Positions 1-10,540 are shown, counted from the stretch's first letter. The stretch is DNA of 64,000 nucleotides from Chrysoperla carnea (GCF_905475395.1 NC_058342.1:21114640-21178639), one strand, 5' to 3'. Program-made: numbers and translations. Notes: generated by a model not told the origin, from the letters alone.

Positions 1-322
1 CAGGTATATACTATATAGTGGATTCAGTATCAGTAGTGCAGTATACTGACTGTATAAAGTATAGTATACTGTATAGTGTGTACCTGTAAGATTGTGTACC
101 TATAAAATGTTATTTACCATACTATAACTACATCACTATATATATATATTAGCATTTTATTAAGGGTTCTACAGACTGTTCAAGTTTTTGTATCTGGTCA
201 ATCTCAAATAGTACTATCATCCCAGATTTTCATACCATGTATATATGAAATATATCATAGTATACCAGCTAAAAGTATAACTTTGTAATGGCTCGCGAAT
301 GGTATCATATAAAATAGATAAT
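1..322. other. AT-rich intergenic DNA, no gene seen
   Basis: This stretch is TA-rich, with imperfect gtatac/tatagt repeats near the left edge and an AT run around 139-150. Around 236-290 there is a weak match to the end of the dispersed repeat family A described at other entries. I see no coding signal. Confidence 0.5.
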
Positions 323-670
323 TCAAAAATAAAATTGTACTCCAATTATTGACAAAAATTTTTTATTTAATTGTTCCTCAAAAATCGTTAATTTCTTTAA
401 AACATTAGGTTGTAAACCATGATCCATGTTATTATCCGCTGTGAAAATATTCAATTCATTTTTTATTTTAAATTTATGACAAATACAACAAAACCCATCT
501 TTATTAATTTGTAAATCAAACCAACGACGATGACATACATTACATACTTCAAAATTTAAATTCTTTTGAGCAATCTAAAAATTTGCTGCATAAATTTTAA
601 AATTAATATCATCTCGATAAAGATATAATTCTTTTTTATCTTGTTTTCGTCGTTTCCGATGATCACCCAT
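323..670 (-). pseudogene. Broken Helitron-type protein fragment (zinc-ribbon region upstream of a PIF1-like helicase)
   Basis: Reading from an ATG at 670, the minus strand encodes a basic start (MGDHRKRRKQ) and then one in-frame TAG at 577-575. It continues through a CNVC...CCIC pair of cysteine knuckles with an intervening RRWFDL and ends in a LKKLTIFEEQL segment before a TGA at 325-323. Two CxxC knuckles followed by an xLTxxEExLI segment is the layout I associate with the N-terminal region (DUF6570-like) of Helitron/PIF1 proteins in animals. The family call is recognition from memory; the stop and the cysteines are read directly. No helicase or Rep domain follows, so it is a dead fragment. 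It lies 4.4 kb from a non-autonomous Helitron at 5051-5785. Confidence 0.5.
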
Positions 671-1017
671 ACATAATCGATTACGATCACCCCCTTTACG
701 ACCACTCAATTACGATCACTCAATTAAAATTAATATTAAATGTAGCCAATTATATATTAGTATCAGATGTAGCTCACAGATGGTGCCACTGTCTATGCAT
801 ATATATTGATATATACATTGATTGTAATATATAAAAAATACTGTTTTATTATTTATATGATTTTTTCTAAAAATAATGATTGATAACACATCTAGACATA
901 AATATGGAACTACAACATTTCATTTCATGTCTAAATCTTTTGTATTTTTTTTGAAAAGTTTACCACAAAAAAGTTACATTTTAACCTAGTAGAGGTTCGC
1001 TTCGCTCGCCTGATTAA

Positions 1018-1560
1018 TTTTAGTCCCAAGTTTGTAAAGCTTAAAAATATTGATGCTATTGTAATGGTAGTTATTTGAATCTAGGCATCTACACTGTAAA
1101 TATATTGAAACAAAACCTAGGTTACTTTATTAGAAAATAATAATCTAACAATTCAATTCAATTTTATACACTCATGTAATAACATGGTTTTTTAATATTA
1201 TACAAATCAAATTTATATTTTAATAAAAATCATAATCTTTATTAATTTGGTTGTTTAAATATGAAGACATCATACTACCAACAAAATTTTGGTATAGGTG
1301 TTCAAAAAATCACCTAATTAGTCCAGTTTCGGTTGTCCGTCTGTCTGTCAACACGATAGCTCAAAAACGAAAGGAGCTATTAAGCTGAAAATTTTTATAG
1401 CGTGCTTAGGACACAAGGTGAGGTTGAGTTTGTAAATGAGCAACATAGGTCAATTGGGTCTTGGGTCCGTAAGCTCCATCTTGTAAACTATTAGAGATAG
1501 AACATAAGTTGAAATATAAAATATGTTCCTAATAAATAAACAACTTTTGTTTGCCTTGGG
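1018..1560 (+). repeat. Dispersed repeat family A, copy 1 (interrupted)
   Basis: Family A is the commonest interspersed sequence here. Its landmarks, in order, are 'tagtcccaagtttgtaa', a GATGCTA site, 'ttttggtataggtgttc', 'cacctaattagtcca', a short run of gtctgtctgtc, 'acgataactcaaaaacg', a block mentioning 'gggtcttgggtccgta', and 'acaacttttgtttgaaa'. Here the first landmark lies at about 1020-1058 and the rest at 1278-1560. About 215 bp of other AT-rich DNA sits between. Family A has no ORF and no visible terminal inverted repeats. It is best described as an unclassified dispersed repeat. Confidence 0.75.
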
Positions 1561-1639
1561 CACCAGGTCTTCAATATATCACCGTCTCATAGTGCTCGGC
1601 AAATTTGTTATATGATTGATTCAAATTCGTTACTCATGC

Positions 1640-1850
1640 ATTTTTGGGGCCGTTGAATATCGCGACAGAATCGGACATCAGGTACCTCGTAGATTAATTC
1701 TGTTTCGATATTCGTGCTCAGCGACCCCCAAAACCCGTGAGTAACGAGGTTGAACCGATTATATAACGAATTTCTCGAAAACTCCAGGTACCTGGACGCC
1801 AGGTACCTCGGTGACCAATTCTGTAACGATATTCGTGTTCAGCAACCCCA
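1640..1850. repeat. Imperfect direct repeat with inverted component
   Basis: A block containing 'caggtacctcg', then 'ttctgt', 'cgatattcgtg', 'tcagc' and 'cccaaa' occurs twice, at about 1679-1733 and 1800-1850. Between them lies 'aggtacctgg'. The segment around 1640-1662 is roughly the reverse complement of part of the first unit, so the region could fold. It has higher GC than its surroundings. No coding potential is seen. Confidence 0.5.
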
Positions 1851-2454
1851 AACACCTCCATGTAACAAGTTGGGAATCAATTTCATCACTATTAAAGTAT
1901 TAACCGAATTGTGAATTTAGTATATTAACGGTTAATTTAAAATGCAATTATAAAATAAATATTATTTATCCAATTTGAATGTTTTATCACAAAATTTCAT
2001 GACACTCTAACGAATCGAATGCCGAAAATCGCATTCAAATTCGACTTACTGTTTAAATTTTCGAACTTCATTACATTCTGCGACTAGCAAACCACTTTGA
2101 AAATGAGTGTTCTAGAGCGTACTGTAAAATTGCACTGTATTATCCGATCAACTTTAAATCAGTTCTAAAAATCTGTGCTGTCTATATGCCCCTTTAGTTC
2201 TAGTTAGTATCTAGTATATAGTACCCAACACAATATTAATCTATCTGAATCTGTATTAATCTGTATCTCTACATCACTTTCACCATTGTTTTATGTATAT
2301 GAACCAAACCAGTGCTCAGTACTCACAACTCACATACTCATACTCAAAGAGTTCTTTCTATATGATAGTCCCATCAAATTTGGTGAAATTTACTTAAGTT
2401 TTGGAGGCAGCTATGCCAAGTTTTAGCTTTTTACTTGTAAACATACGCGCCGGG

Positions 2455-2862
2455 AGCAGTGAATTGTTTTGTACACTTTTCGAAAAAACTTTCCAATAAA
2501 TCCAATAAAAGTGGTTCGTTTTTCTACAAAGACCATTTTACTTCAAATGAACAAACGCGCAAAAATATCAATTACTGTCTAAACTATTCGGATTACAAAA
2601 AAATGTTTCAAAGAAAACATGTTTGCGTATTTATAAAGAACAACTTTCTAATGTTTATTAGTTATGAATCAGAGTGAGGTTTTATTTGAACCTAAAAACT
2701 TAGATCGGATTCGATGCCGATATAAGATATGTCCCTTTGAAACTAATATTTTTCGATTGAAGCATTTTCCTCAATTAAATTTATTTATCGAGTTTCAAGC
2801 ATATGTCAACTTAAGAAATATTATTTTTTGCCCGAAGCAGTTAAATAGCTAGATCGGGCCCG
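2455..2862 (+). repeat. Dispersed repeat family B, copy 1
   Basis: This block is clearly similar along most of its length to 52150-52620. Shared strings include 'tgtttgcgtatttataaaga', 'agttatgaatcagagtga' and 'tatcgagtttcaagcatat'. Two short open frames (2459-2677 and 2664-2852) fall in it, but frame is not kept between the two copies. They are therefore not treated as genes. The family is unrecognised. Confidence 0.7.
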
Positions 2863-3086
2863 GTCGAAAGGGATGCAAGGGGATGCACTTGAAGAAAAAT
2901 ACACAGAAAAAGATTAAAAATTTATTGCCCTGCTCTACTTTTTTCCATCTCGATCCCAGACGATAGCAATCAACCCTTTTATCCAAAATTGCCCTGGCGT
3001 GTGACCACTTGTGACTATGTGAACTTTTCAGAACAAATTTCTGGAGAAAGTTCCAAAATGTGTGTAACGGTCAAAATCGATTCGAA

Positions 3087-3114
3087 TTCTAGAAAATTCT
3101 AGAAAGTTCTAGAA
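3087..3114. promoter_or_regulatory. Heat-shock-element-like cluster
   Basis: Six pentamers alternate with exact 5-bp spacing: TTC 3087, GAA 3092, TTC 3097, GAA 3102, TTC 3107 and GAA 3112. A perfect run of nGAAn/nTTCn pentamers is the binding pattern of trimeric HSF. It lies about 330 bp upstream of a TATA/Inr core promoter. The match is direct; function is inferred. Confidence 0.6.
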
Positions 3115-3426
3115 ATGATCTAGAAAGTTTGTCTAAACCGACAACTATAATCATGATCAACTTTAAATTGACAGCCGAAAGCTGTTAGCGCCATTTCTCG
3201 ACGACCAGTAGAACTATCAAGCCAAAACCGGACACAAACTTTCTGGGCCTTCTTCCGAAATTTAAAACTTTTAATTTCAACCAAATTTGTAAGTTATTTA
3301 TATTAAAATATTCTGTCTGGATATAAATTTTATTAAATTAAACGATTTTCTAACAAGAAAAAGGAAAATAGAAGCTAATAGAATGGGATGAAACCCATCT
3401 CTCGAACATTATTTTAACCAGAAGCC

Positions 3427-3482
3427 TCTAGAATAACCTCAAGGTATAAAAGGAGGCTCCCCCGGCAAATTGAGTCAGTCTT
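3427..3482 (+). promoter_or_regulatory. TATA/Inr core promoter 1
   Basis: TATAAA at 3445-3450 is followed by an arthropod initiator TCAGTC at 3475-3480. The initiator A (3477) is 32 bp from the first T of the TATA box, which is the expected spacing. A TCtaGAA half-HSE lies just upstream. The sequence downstream is A-rich, like heat-shock leaders, but only a 10-codon frame starts there, so no gene product can be named. Confidence 0.5.
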
Positions 3483-3603
3483 TCTTGAGAAATCACAGAG
3501 TTGGGATCTATAAAGAAACTAAAGCGAGAATAAATGGAAAGCATATTAATAAAATTAAATTTTTGAAAATATCTCTAACTTTGAAAGTGATATAGGACCT
3601 AAA

Positions 3604-3682
3604 TATTCTAGAGTGTTCTGGTACCAGAAATTTCGAAATTCGACGATATATAAACCAAAATCCTGTGACTTTCCGTCAGTCT
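3604..3682 (+). promoter_or_regulatory. TATA/Inr core promoter 2 with proximal HSE-like half-sites
   Basis: TATATAAA lies at 3647-3654 and an initiator TCAGT at 3676-3680, with A at 3678, 31 bp from the TATA start. Upstream, TTC 3606, GAg 3611, TTC 3616, GAA 3627 and TTC 3632 form imperfect HSF half-sites at promoter-proximal distance. It repeats the design of promoter 1, about 200 bp away. No ORF follows. Confidence 0.45.
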
Positions 3683-3690
3683 GATCGTGT

Positions 3691-3806
3691 CGTCGCATGT
3701 TTAATGGTCGAATAAGTCTCTCAATATCTAAGATAGAAATCTATAATATTTACGTTAAAAAATAGATCCTTAAATATTATTTATACAATTAAACATGCGA
3801 CGTATT
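3691..3806. repeat. 15-bp perfect inverted repeat bracketing about 80 bp
   Basis: The 15-mer cgtcgcatgtttaat (about 3691-3705) reappears as its exact reverse complement attaaacatgcgacg (about 3789-3803). It lies directly downstream of promoter 2 and just upstream of a Helitron-like 3' end. Confidence 0.55.
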
Positions 3807-3810
3807 TTAA

Positions 3811-3838
3811 TCCGAGCAATGCCTGGTTTGGCTGCTAG
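3811..3838 (+). mobile_element. Degenerate Helitron-like 3' terminus
   Basis: The sequence ccgagcaatgcctgg is a weak hairpin, followed after a few bases by CTAG and a T. The well-preserved Helitron that ends at 5785 has the same arrangement. The 5' TC end of this copy could not be located. If the call is right, the heat-shock promoter region upstream may be Helitron cargo. Confidence 0.35.
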
Positions 3839-3839
3839 T

Positions 3840-4690
3840 TTGATTGATATAATTTGATGGGACTACGATGAGTATAAGTACCTGTAACACACTGCTCACA
3901 TTGCTATTCTATTTTATTATTATAAAATAAATAAAGTATAAAGAGCTATTCAATTCTTTGATTCTGATTCAATTGTTTTGTGTTGTTGTTTTATTTTATT
4001 ATAAATAATTATTATTATATTTAAAGAGATTGTTTCAAACAAACTGAACTAACAAACTCATTATATTTAATATTTAGTTTTAGATTTTTAGATTCATTAA
4101 AAATAATATATGTTTATTTTATTCTGTTAATTATTATACTAATTATATTCATTTCGTTAATTACTACTTTACTTAAATATAGTTCGCTTAGCTTACTTTA
4201 GTTTTTAGATTTTAGATCTATACGTATAAATTAATCATGCATTTATTTACGATCAATAAATTGAGCTGACCAAATGCCTTAAATAGCAACATGAATGATT
4301 AAAAACATCCGTTGTAACCTTAGCTATTTCCAACATGAGAGTACTTGTCGACAGATCTAGCCTTTTTATTTTCCCAGGCTCAGAATAATGTTAACTGTGA
4401 GATCCCCAAGTTGCAGAACTTTTTGTGGTTTAATTAATTTGTTAATAATATAGGAGATAAAACGCGGTAATTTATTTTTATTTTAAATTAGATCTATTTT
4501 ACCATTAATTTATCTGAAAACAGACGTGGATCTAGAGTTAAATTTGGGGGGAAGGGGTCACAGACACTGGAATCCGAATTATTAGTGGTGAGAACCGTGG
4601 ACTATTTTTGTGTTTTCGTGCGGGGAGACTTATCTAAAAATTTATTTCTCCTTTCATCGTATGAGCGCCCTTTTCCTAAAAGCTTGACCT
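3840..4690. other. AT-rich intergenic DNA, nothing recognised
   Basis: No coding frame, repeat landmark or structured element was recognised in this interval. Confidence 0.5.
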
Positions 4691-4699
4691 TAACGCTTA

Positions 4700-5050
4700 G
4701 GAACATTGATGTTACAAACAAAATTTTGATACAGATATTCATAAAATTAACCTAATTAGTTCACTTCTGTTTGTTTGTCAGTTAACACGGTAGCTCAAAA
4801 ACGAAAAGGGATATCGAGCTGAATTTTTTTTATATCGTGCTTCGGACCAAAAAAGTGACTTTGAGTTCGTAAATTGGCAACATGGTTCCATTGAGTCTTG
4901 TAAAACGCAAGAGGTAGAACAAAAGTTTAAACATAAAATTGTTTCATTTAAAATAGTAAACAACTTTTATTTAAAACATTTTTTCGTAAATTACTTTGTT
5001 TTCCCGGGAAAGTCTAAATTAAGGTCAAAAATTTAGTTCCCTTTTTCTCA
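4700..5050 (+). repeat. Dispersed repeat family A, copy 2, left part
   Basis: The family A landmarks run from the 'acaaaattttgatacagata' segment through the 'acgaaaagggatat' block to the 'caacttttatttaaaac' and 'cccgggaaagtc' segments. The copy is cut at 5050 by a Helitron and resumes at 5786. Confidence 0.75.
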
Positions 5051-5785
5051 TCTATATATATAAAAAGAGAGTGTTTGTTTGTATGTCCCCGATTTTCCCT
5101 AAAACTAACCATTGACCTTCGTAGGGGATTATGTCATTGGGTAGCCCTTAGCCTCCCATTGTGAATAAGTGAGTTTGGTGGGGGTGGAATTAAAAATGAT
5201 CTAGGAATTCATAGAAAATAGATTAAAAAAATAGTTCTAATAGTACAATAGGCCCCACTGTCAATAGTACAATTTTCACTAGATGGCGCTACTGGCGCAA
5301 ATGTCTTTCGATTTTTCTCGAAAATTCTGGAATGTTCCATGGATTTCTATCGAATTTTCTAGAACTTTCTCGAATATTCTCGAATGTTGTATGGATTTTT
5401 ATTGAATTTTATCAAACTTTCTCGAACAATGTGGAATGTTCCATGGGTTTCTGTCGAATTTTCTAGAATTTTCTCGAACATTCTGGAATGTTCTATGGAT
5501 TTCTATCGAATTTTCTAGAATTTTCTCGAACATTCTGGAATGTTCTATGGATTTCTATCGAATTTTCTAGAACTTTCTCGAATATTCTGGAATGTTCCAT
5601 GGGTTTCTATCGATCTTTCCCTTACTTTTCCGTACACACAGAGAGTGTAGACATAATATTGGGATCGGCCAAAAAAATCTTACTGTTCCGTACACACAGA
5701 GAGAATTTAAAAAAAAGTATTTCATTTAACAATTTTGATATTTAAATGTGCAAAAACAACCCAGCGAAGCGGGTTTAACAGCTAG
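5051..5785 (+). mobile_element. Non-autonomous Helitron, 735 bp
   Basis: The 5' end is TCTATATATATAAAA. The 3' end has a short hairpin (acccagc-gaa-gcgggt, 5759-5774) followed about 8 bp later by CTAG at 5782-5785. The host bases at the junctions are A (5050) and T (5786), the hallmark of Helitron insertion, with no target duplication. Other family A copies at about 30212 and 63098 preserve the uninterrupted sequence across this point, reading from 'ccattttct' into 'aactataaaagat'. They act as paralogous empty sites and confirm both borders. The element has no protein-coding capacity. Its centre is a six-unit 52-bp tandem array. Confidence 0.85.
5305..5620 (+). repeat. 52-bp tandem array, six units, dense heat-shock elements
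   Basis: The equivalent position of each unit falls at 5325, 5377, 5429, 5481, 5533 and 5585, exactly 52 bp apart with no indels. Within the array GAA and TTC alternate every 5 bp. There is a run of seven (5352-5384) and runs of eight at 5456-5493, 5508-5545 and 5560-5597. Such runs are textbook HSF-binding sites. The open frame across the array (5488-5745) is a by-product of the repeat, not a gene. Confidence 0.85.
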
Positions 5786-5905
5786 TAAACCTATAAAAGA
5801 TGGTTAGTTGAAAATTTGTAGGTAGATTGATTGATTCTAATTTCATGCTAAACTCATCCGATAACTGAAATTTTGGATTCAATAGCATTTTACTTTTTAA
5901 AGCAA
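5786..5905 (+). repeat. Dispersed repeat family A, copy 2, right part
   Basis: The sequence resumes with 'ctataaaagatggttagttg' and 'aaatttgtaggtag', matching the part of family A seen at 63110-63150 and 30220-30265. It is the continuation of the copy split by the Helitron. Confidence 0.65.
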
Positions 5906-5909
5906 GTGG

Positions 5910-8150
5910 ATGCTTTGAAACATTTTTGTGAATCTCTATAAGGAGGCAGCTGGCCCTACCTGGCCCCCCTTGGTGACGTCCATGGCAAAGTTCGCTAATT
6001 CTAGGTTCAAAGCATGTAAAACTCACTGTCCTCCCAGCTATTTTTTACGGTATTAAAAAATTATCTCGACAGAATTGAAAAAAAAAATTGAATATTTGAA
6101 AATAATGTTCTTAGAATAAAAAACAAAGTTTTCGAGTCTAATGTTAAAAGTGAAACAAACGCAAACAAAGCAGGTGGAGAGGGAAGGGGGATGTTTCTAA
6201 TAATATCAAGTGGAGTAGAGATCCCTGCGGGGACCCCATAGCAAGATTACAGCCAGCGGAAATTTTCGACAAATAAAACAAAGGCCAATTTAAAACAGAA
6301 CACCAAAATACCTAAAATGTTTTAGGGATGGACTTTTATTTATAAATCATTTTTGAAATAAATCAAATATTATGTTAATTTTTCATTTAATTATATTTTA
6401 AATTAGGGATTTTCTGGCAGGTCTAGGATCCACATCTCATTCTTACCACAGATATGGTGGTTTCCACTCCCCTAGCAATATATCTTTCTATATCTTATTT
6501 CGAGAACAATTGACTGTTAATTAAAAACTCAAGAAATAGAAAATTAAAGGACCTCAAAGTCCTAAATAATTCAATCTTTCCAAGCCATAGATTATGAAAA
6601 TGTAGGGTATTTGACTGACTCAATAATGAAATTTGTATTACTCAAAACTAAAATCGCATGGTACTTAATTCTATTTAATTTCATTTTATGTACACCAGAA
6701 ATTATAATCGGCTGAAAGTGTCTTTATTTCAATCAATGGTGCCATCCAGTGATCAAGATTTGAATTAAATAAATAAAATAATCATGGAAACACACCTGTT
6801 TGCTGTTCAGTAACTTACCACGATATGCTTCTATCAAGACTTTTACCAAATAATACCGAGCAGTATATTCTTTGTTCAATAACAATAAAATTAAATAAGA
6901 TGCAGAAGATTCTCGATTAGGTCGCTTTTGGTATATTATTTTGTCTCCTTAAACTTTTTATTTAAACCTATCAAGGTTTGCGTTTTGCAAATCATACAAA
7001 AAAAAAACAATTGAGTTAAACATTAAACTCGCGCATTTTCTTTCATCTCCAGAGTGCTGAGAATTTTTTAATTCATACCTAGGAGGCCGCAAATTTGGAT
7101 TTAAACTAAGTAAACGTCACCAAATCTACTCACTACATTTGGGATTTTTTTCTTAGGCCCAAAATTGAACCCAGGGTAGCCTCAAACGCATCTTTATCAA
7201 TTTCTCTAGTTCTAGATGAGATAAAATAAATCGGTTGACGGCAAAAGTTGGGCCGTAGTCTATTCTAACAACTTCTAAAATTTTGCCAGTCTTAAATAAT
7301 TCTACCCTCAAAAACTTACCATTTTTTCGAGGTTGGAATTTTTCTAAGTTATCTCAGAAGTCGGAGTATTAACCAAACTTATAATGGACGGTATTTTTAG
7401 GCTATACTGACATCAATTTACATGACCTATTTTGTATTTTTCTAATAACGGCATTTTTGGGCCTAAAAAATAATTTTACGATTTTACGGAAATGTTTGAT
7501 TTTGGTGCCGAAAGTGTTGATTTTCAAAAAAAATAAAAGCGAGTTGAAACAGTATAAACCCCACTATCTTTCCCGGCATACATTTTCAGAATCCACCTCC
7601 AATTCGAAAAAATCATTTTTTTTTAAATACAGTAAAAATGGGTATAAGGAGTGATATCTGGACCCCATAACCTTTAAATGACCTTTAGTGGGCGAAAATG
7701 TTAGTGTGTGTATATACTCTAGGTACAACTTTTGTCTGAAAACTTTTTTGATTTGATCTCTCTGTTCAAAGCTAGACTCAAGAAATCCGAAACTTCCATG
7801 TTCAATTAAAATTTCGTGCTTAAAATTGGCCATATCTTTTTTTTTCCTCTTCTCGGAGAGCAAAATAACATTCGTGATCAGCGCTTAAAATTACCCCTTA
7901 GAAAAGTAGTTGCAGCCATTTTTTTTTGAAACGGGCTCGGTTTTGACTACAAGGAGACTGGCTTAATATGCGGTCAGTTGGCATAAAACATAATGTCCCA
8001 ACATTACGGTGCCGGCAATTTATTATTCTCTCTACCCTCCACGGGACTTTGACCACGATGCGCATGCTTGTCAACTTGAAAATTTCATATATGCAAGATT
8101 AATATACAAGGACGTAAAACTAGAGTGGGGAGGGTAGCAGGAAAAAAGGT
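5910..8150. other. Intergenic DNA without recognised gene
   Basis: Only short frames occur here (for example 7457-7654 and 7564-7863), with no recognisable protein. Two moderately GC-rich patches lie near 6180-6260 and 7930-8060. I could not assign them to any family. Confidence 0.5.
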
Positions 8151-8161
8151 GCCATTCTGGG

Positions 8162-8350
8162 TTAGATCTAGTGCTCGATCACTACGTATTTTGTATTGTG
8201 CATCAGGCTCTCTTTTTTCAATTCCAATTTTTGTCTTTTGTTTTCAATCAATTGAAAGTGATTGAAAACAATTTCAAATGTTTTCAATCACTTAAGCATT
8301 GCGCAGTACAAAGTTAGCAACGACCGATGACTAGACTCCACCCAGATAGG
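8162..8350. mobile_element. Short inverted-repeat element (MITE-like)
   Basis: The right end (about 8295-8350, containing 'gcgcagtacaaagttagcaa' and 'actccaccca') is the reverse complement of an imperfect left end around 8162-8210. The same end sequence occurs in opposite orientation at 11548-11605 (with 'gcggagtctaatcatcggtc' and 'gtactttgtactgcgcaac'). At least two copies are therefore present. The core has repeated 'ttttcaatca' palindromes. The superfamily is not assigned. Confidence 0.55.
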
Positions 8351-8407
8351 GCGATAATAGCTCGGAAATGTTTCATGTCCTTAATATATATGTTATTTCA
8401 TATATGA

Positions 8408-8475
8408 TGGCAAGGGCAACTATACCTGGATGTAGGAGCACCTATACCTGGAGGTAAGGGCAGCTATACCTATAT
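8408..8475 (+). repeat. Short tandem repeat, unit about 26 bp
   Basis: Two and a half copies of a unit built around 'ctatacctgga' plus 'gtaagggcag' or a variant are present. No further structure is seen. Confidence 0.45.
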
Positions 8476-9189
8476 ATTTTGAGAATTTGGATTGCTTACC
8501 TTTTCAAGTATTCTTGTGTTGAACCATATTTTAGCCTTGAAGAAAGAAATGAAATAGATAAATGAAAAAAAAAAAAACAGTTTTAAAATAAATCAATTCC
8601 TTTATTGAATATTTTTAATATTCAAATGAATTTTTAATATTAATTATTATGCATTACAACCGAACGAACTAAAACAAACATATTTCAAATTTGTACAAGT
8701 TGTTTTAAAATTAAAATAATAAATAACAAAATACACGTCCGACATCGAACAATGAGGATCGCTGATAATCATATTGATCACATAATTGATACTTGATTGA
8801 TTGATTTACTCGCATTATCAATCTAATCAATATATCATTGATTGAACTTAATATTGCTTTTATTTTCAAGGCTTTTATTTCGTTATATTAAAAATTAAAT
8901 GTGCGCTGCTCTTGTTTAAAAACAGTCAAAATCAGTTTATAACGATATTGCTTGTTCACAATAAATCAGTTATTACAATCAATTGACAAGATCGAAACAT
9001 AATCCAAATTTAAATACAAAAAATATGAATATATCGTTTCATAACAACATCGGATAAAATGACATATCGGTTATAGTATCCAATCATCATTACAATTAGT
9101 CGTTTTTAACGACCAACATATACGATTTAAAACATTATTCGCCTAAGGTAGTACTTGTCTCTTATTTTCAACTTTGATTTTATATCGCT

Positions 9190-9720
9190 TCGAAGTGCCC
9201 CTATTAGCAAAGTTGTTGCGGCTATTACAGGACATGGTTGGGTGGCAGGCATGCTGAAGGTATGGGCCTGGCAGTGTATCATGACTATTGCAGGAGCTGT
9301 CACAGTGTGAAGGAAGAGGAAACGATGTCTCATCTTCTCTGTTATTTGAGCCAGCCTCTCTTTGACGACCTTTCTGACCGAAAGTCTCCAGCTAAAGTTA
9401 AAGAACTCCGGCTGGCCTTTAACAGATCAAAATGGTTCATGGAGTAGTGGCGGAGGATGGGCCAACTCTTTTTCGGTATCACAACGGGTATCTGGGTCGA
9501 CTAAGTTAACTTTGGTGAAAATGCAATGCCGGACAAGACGACAAAAATCCACTGAAGCACTCGATATTTGCCATGAGGATGCGTTTCCAAATGTTTACCA
9601 AACGCTTCACGTTCTGACAGTTTTACCTGTGACGACAACGCCCCTTTTCAACTTTGCGTCGTCTCAAAATATATCTTAGATCGGTTTACAGTTTAGCCTC
9701 GCTCAATATACATCGCAAAA
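9190..9720 (+). pseudogene. LINE 3' end, family L1 (Jockey/R1/I-type non-LTR), decayed
   Basis: The plus strand encodes GGRHAEGMGLAVYHDYCRSC, then HSVKEEETMSHLLC, FDDLSD, and an 'AFNRSKWFME' close before a stop. A CRxC...HLLC knuckle after an RLGL-type segment and before a final SxWF is the usual C-terminus of arthropod non-LTR retrotransposon ORF2. Frameshifts and stops show that it is dead. Related tails occur on the minus strand at 17560-17725 and 21168-21525. Confidence 0.6.
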
Positions 9721-9724
9721 TTAA

Positions 9725-10535
9725 CTTTATTGAAAAATAGTGACTGAATACTCGAATCTTACTCGAAAAGAGGCTTTGTTTTTATTAACTTTATGAGTAA
9801 ACATTTCTCTCTGCAAGAGATAAAATATACATACATCGCTTTAAACGACTATCGGATATAATTCAATATCGTTATAACCGATTTTGACTCTAAAATTAAA
9901 AAAATAAAATAAAATTAGTAAAATAATTATGATTGAAAGAACATAGATATTGGGCAAGATTGATACTAGACATCGGTCCCAAACAATTCTTGATTCAGGA
10001 AATTGAGTCATATGAATCAGTTATTCCCCCAAAGGAATTTAAATATGGAATCATTAAGTATACAGTACGCATTTTTTTTTTGAGACAGAATTGAGACAGA
10101 AAGTATGTCGCCTCTACCCTTAACTTGTTAGCATATTGTCTAAAATGTAGCTTAAATTGAATATTAAATTATTACTAAAAGAATCATTAATAAAAAAAAG
10201 GAACCAAGAGAATCAAAGGAATGTCTCAAATGAATCAATTAAATGAATCAGAATTATTCAAGTACAAAATTAATTGTTTTTTTTCGATACTCTAGTTTTT
10301 TGATTTTTTTTAAAGGTTTTCTTTTAATTATAAAAATATATATTATTCAACTATAATTATGCATCTTATTTTATTTATTATGATTCAATTAAATATGATT
10401 CGATTATTATAATTTAATTCGAATCGAATTGAATCAATTATTATTTCTAAAATCGATAATATTTAGGACTATTAAGGCAACAACAGATTATTTGTAATTA
10501 TTATTTCAAAACTTATCTATTATTTACATGGACAT
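9725..10535. other. AT-rich intergenic DNA, nothing recognised
   Basis: There are many 'attgaatcaatt' type AT strings and no coding or structured element that I can support. Confidence 0.45.
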
Positions 10536-10540
10536 AATAC

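Noticed and set aside
5305..5620. CRISPR-like regular repeats
   Set aside because: Units are contiguous without unique spacers, and the genome is eukaryotic. It is a tandem array.
5488..5745. 85-codon frame with repeated NFLEFSRTFWN-like text
   Set aside because: It is a reading of the 52-bp tandem array inside a Helitron. The repeat explains the periodic protein text and there is no gene context.
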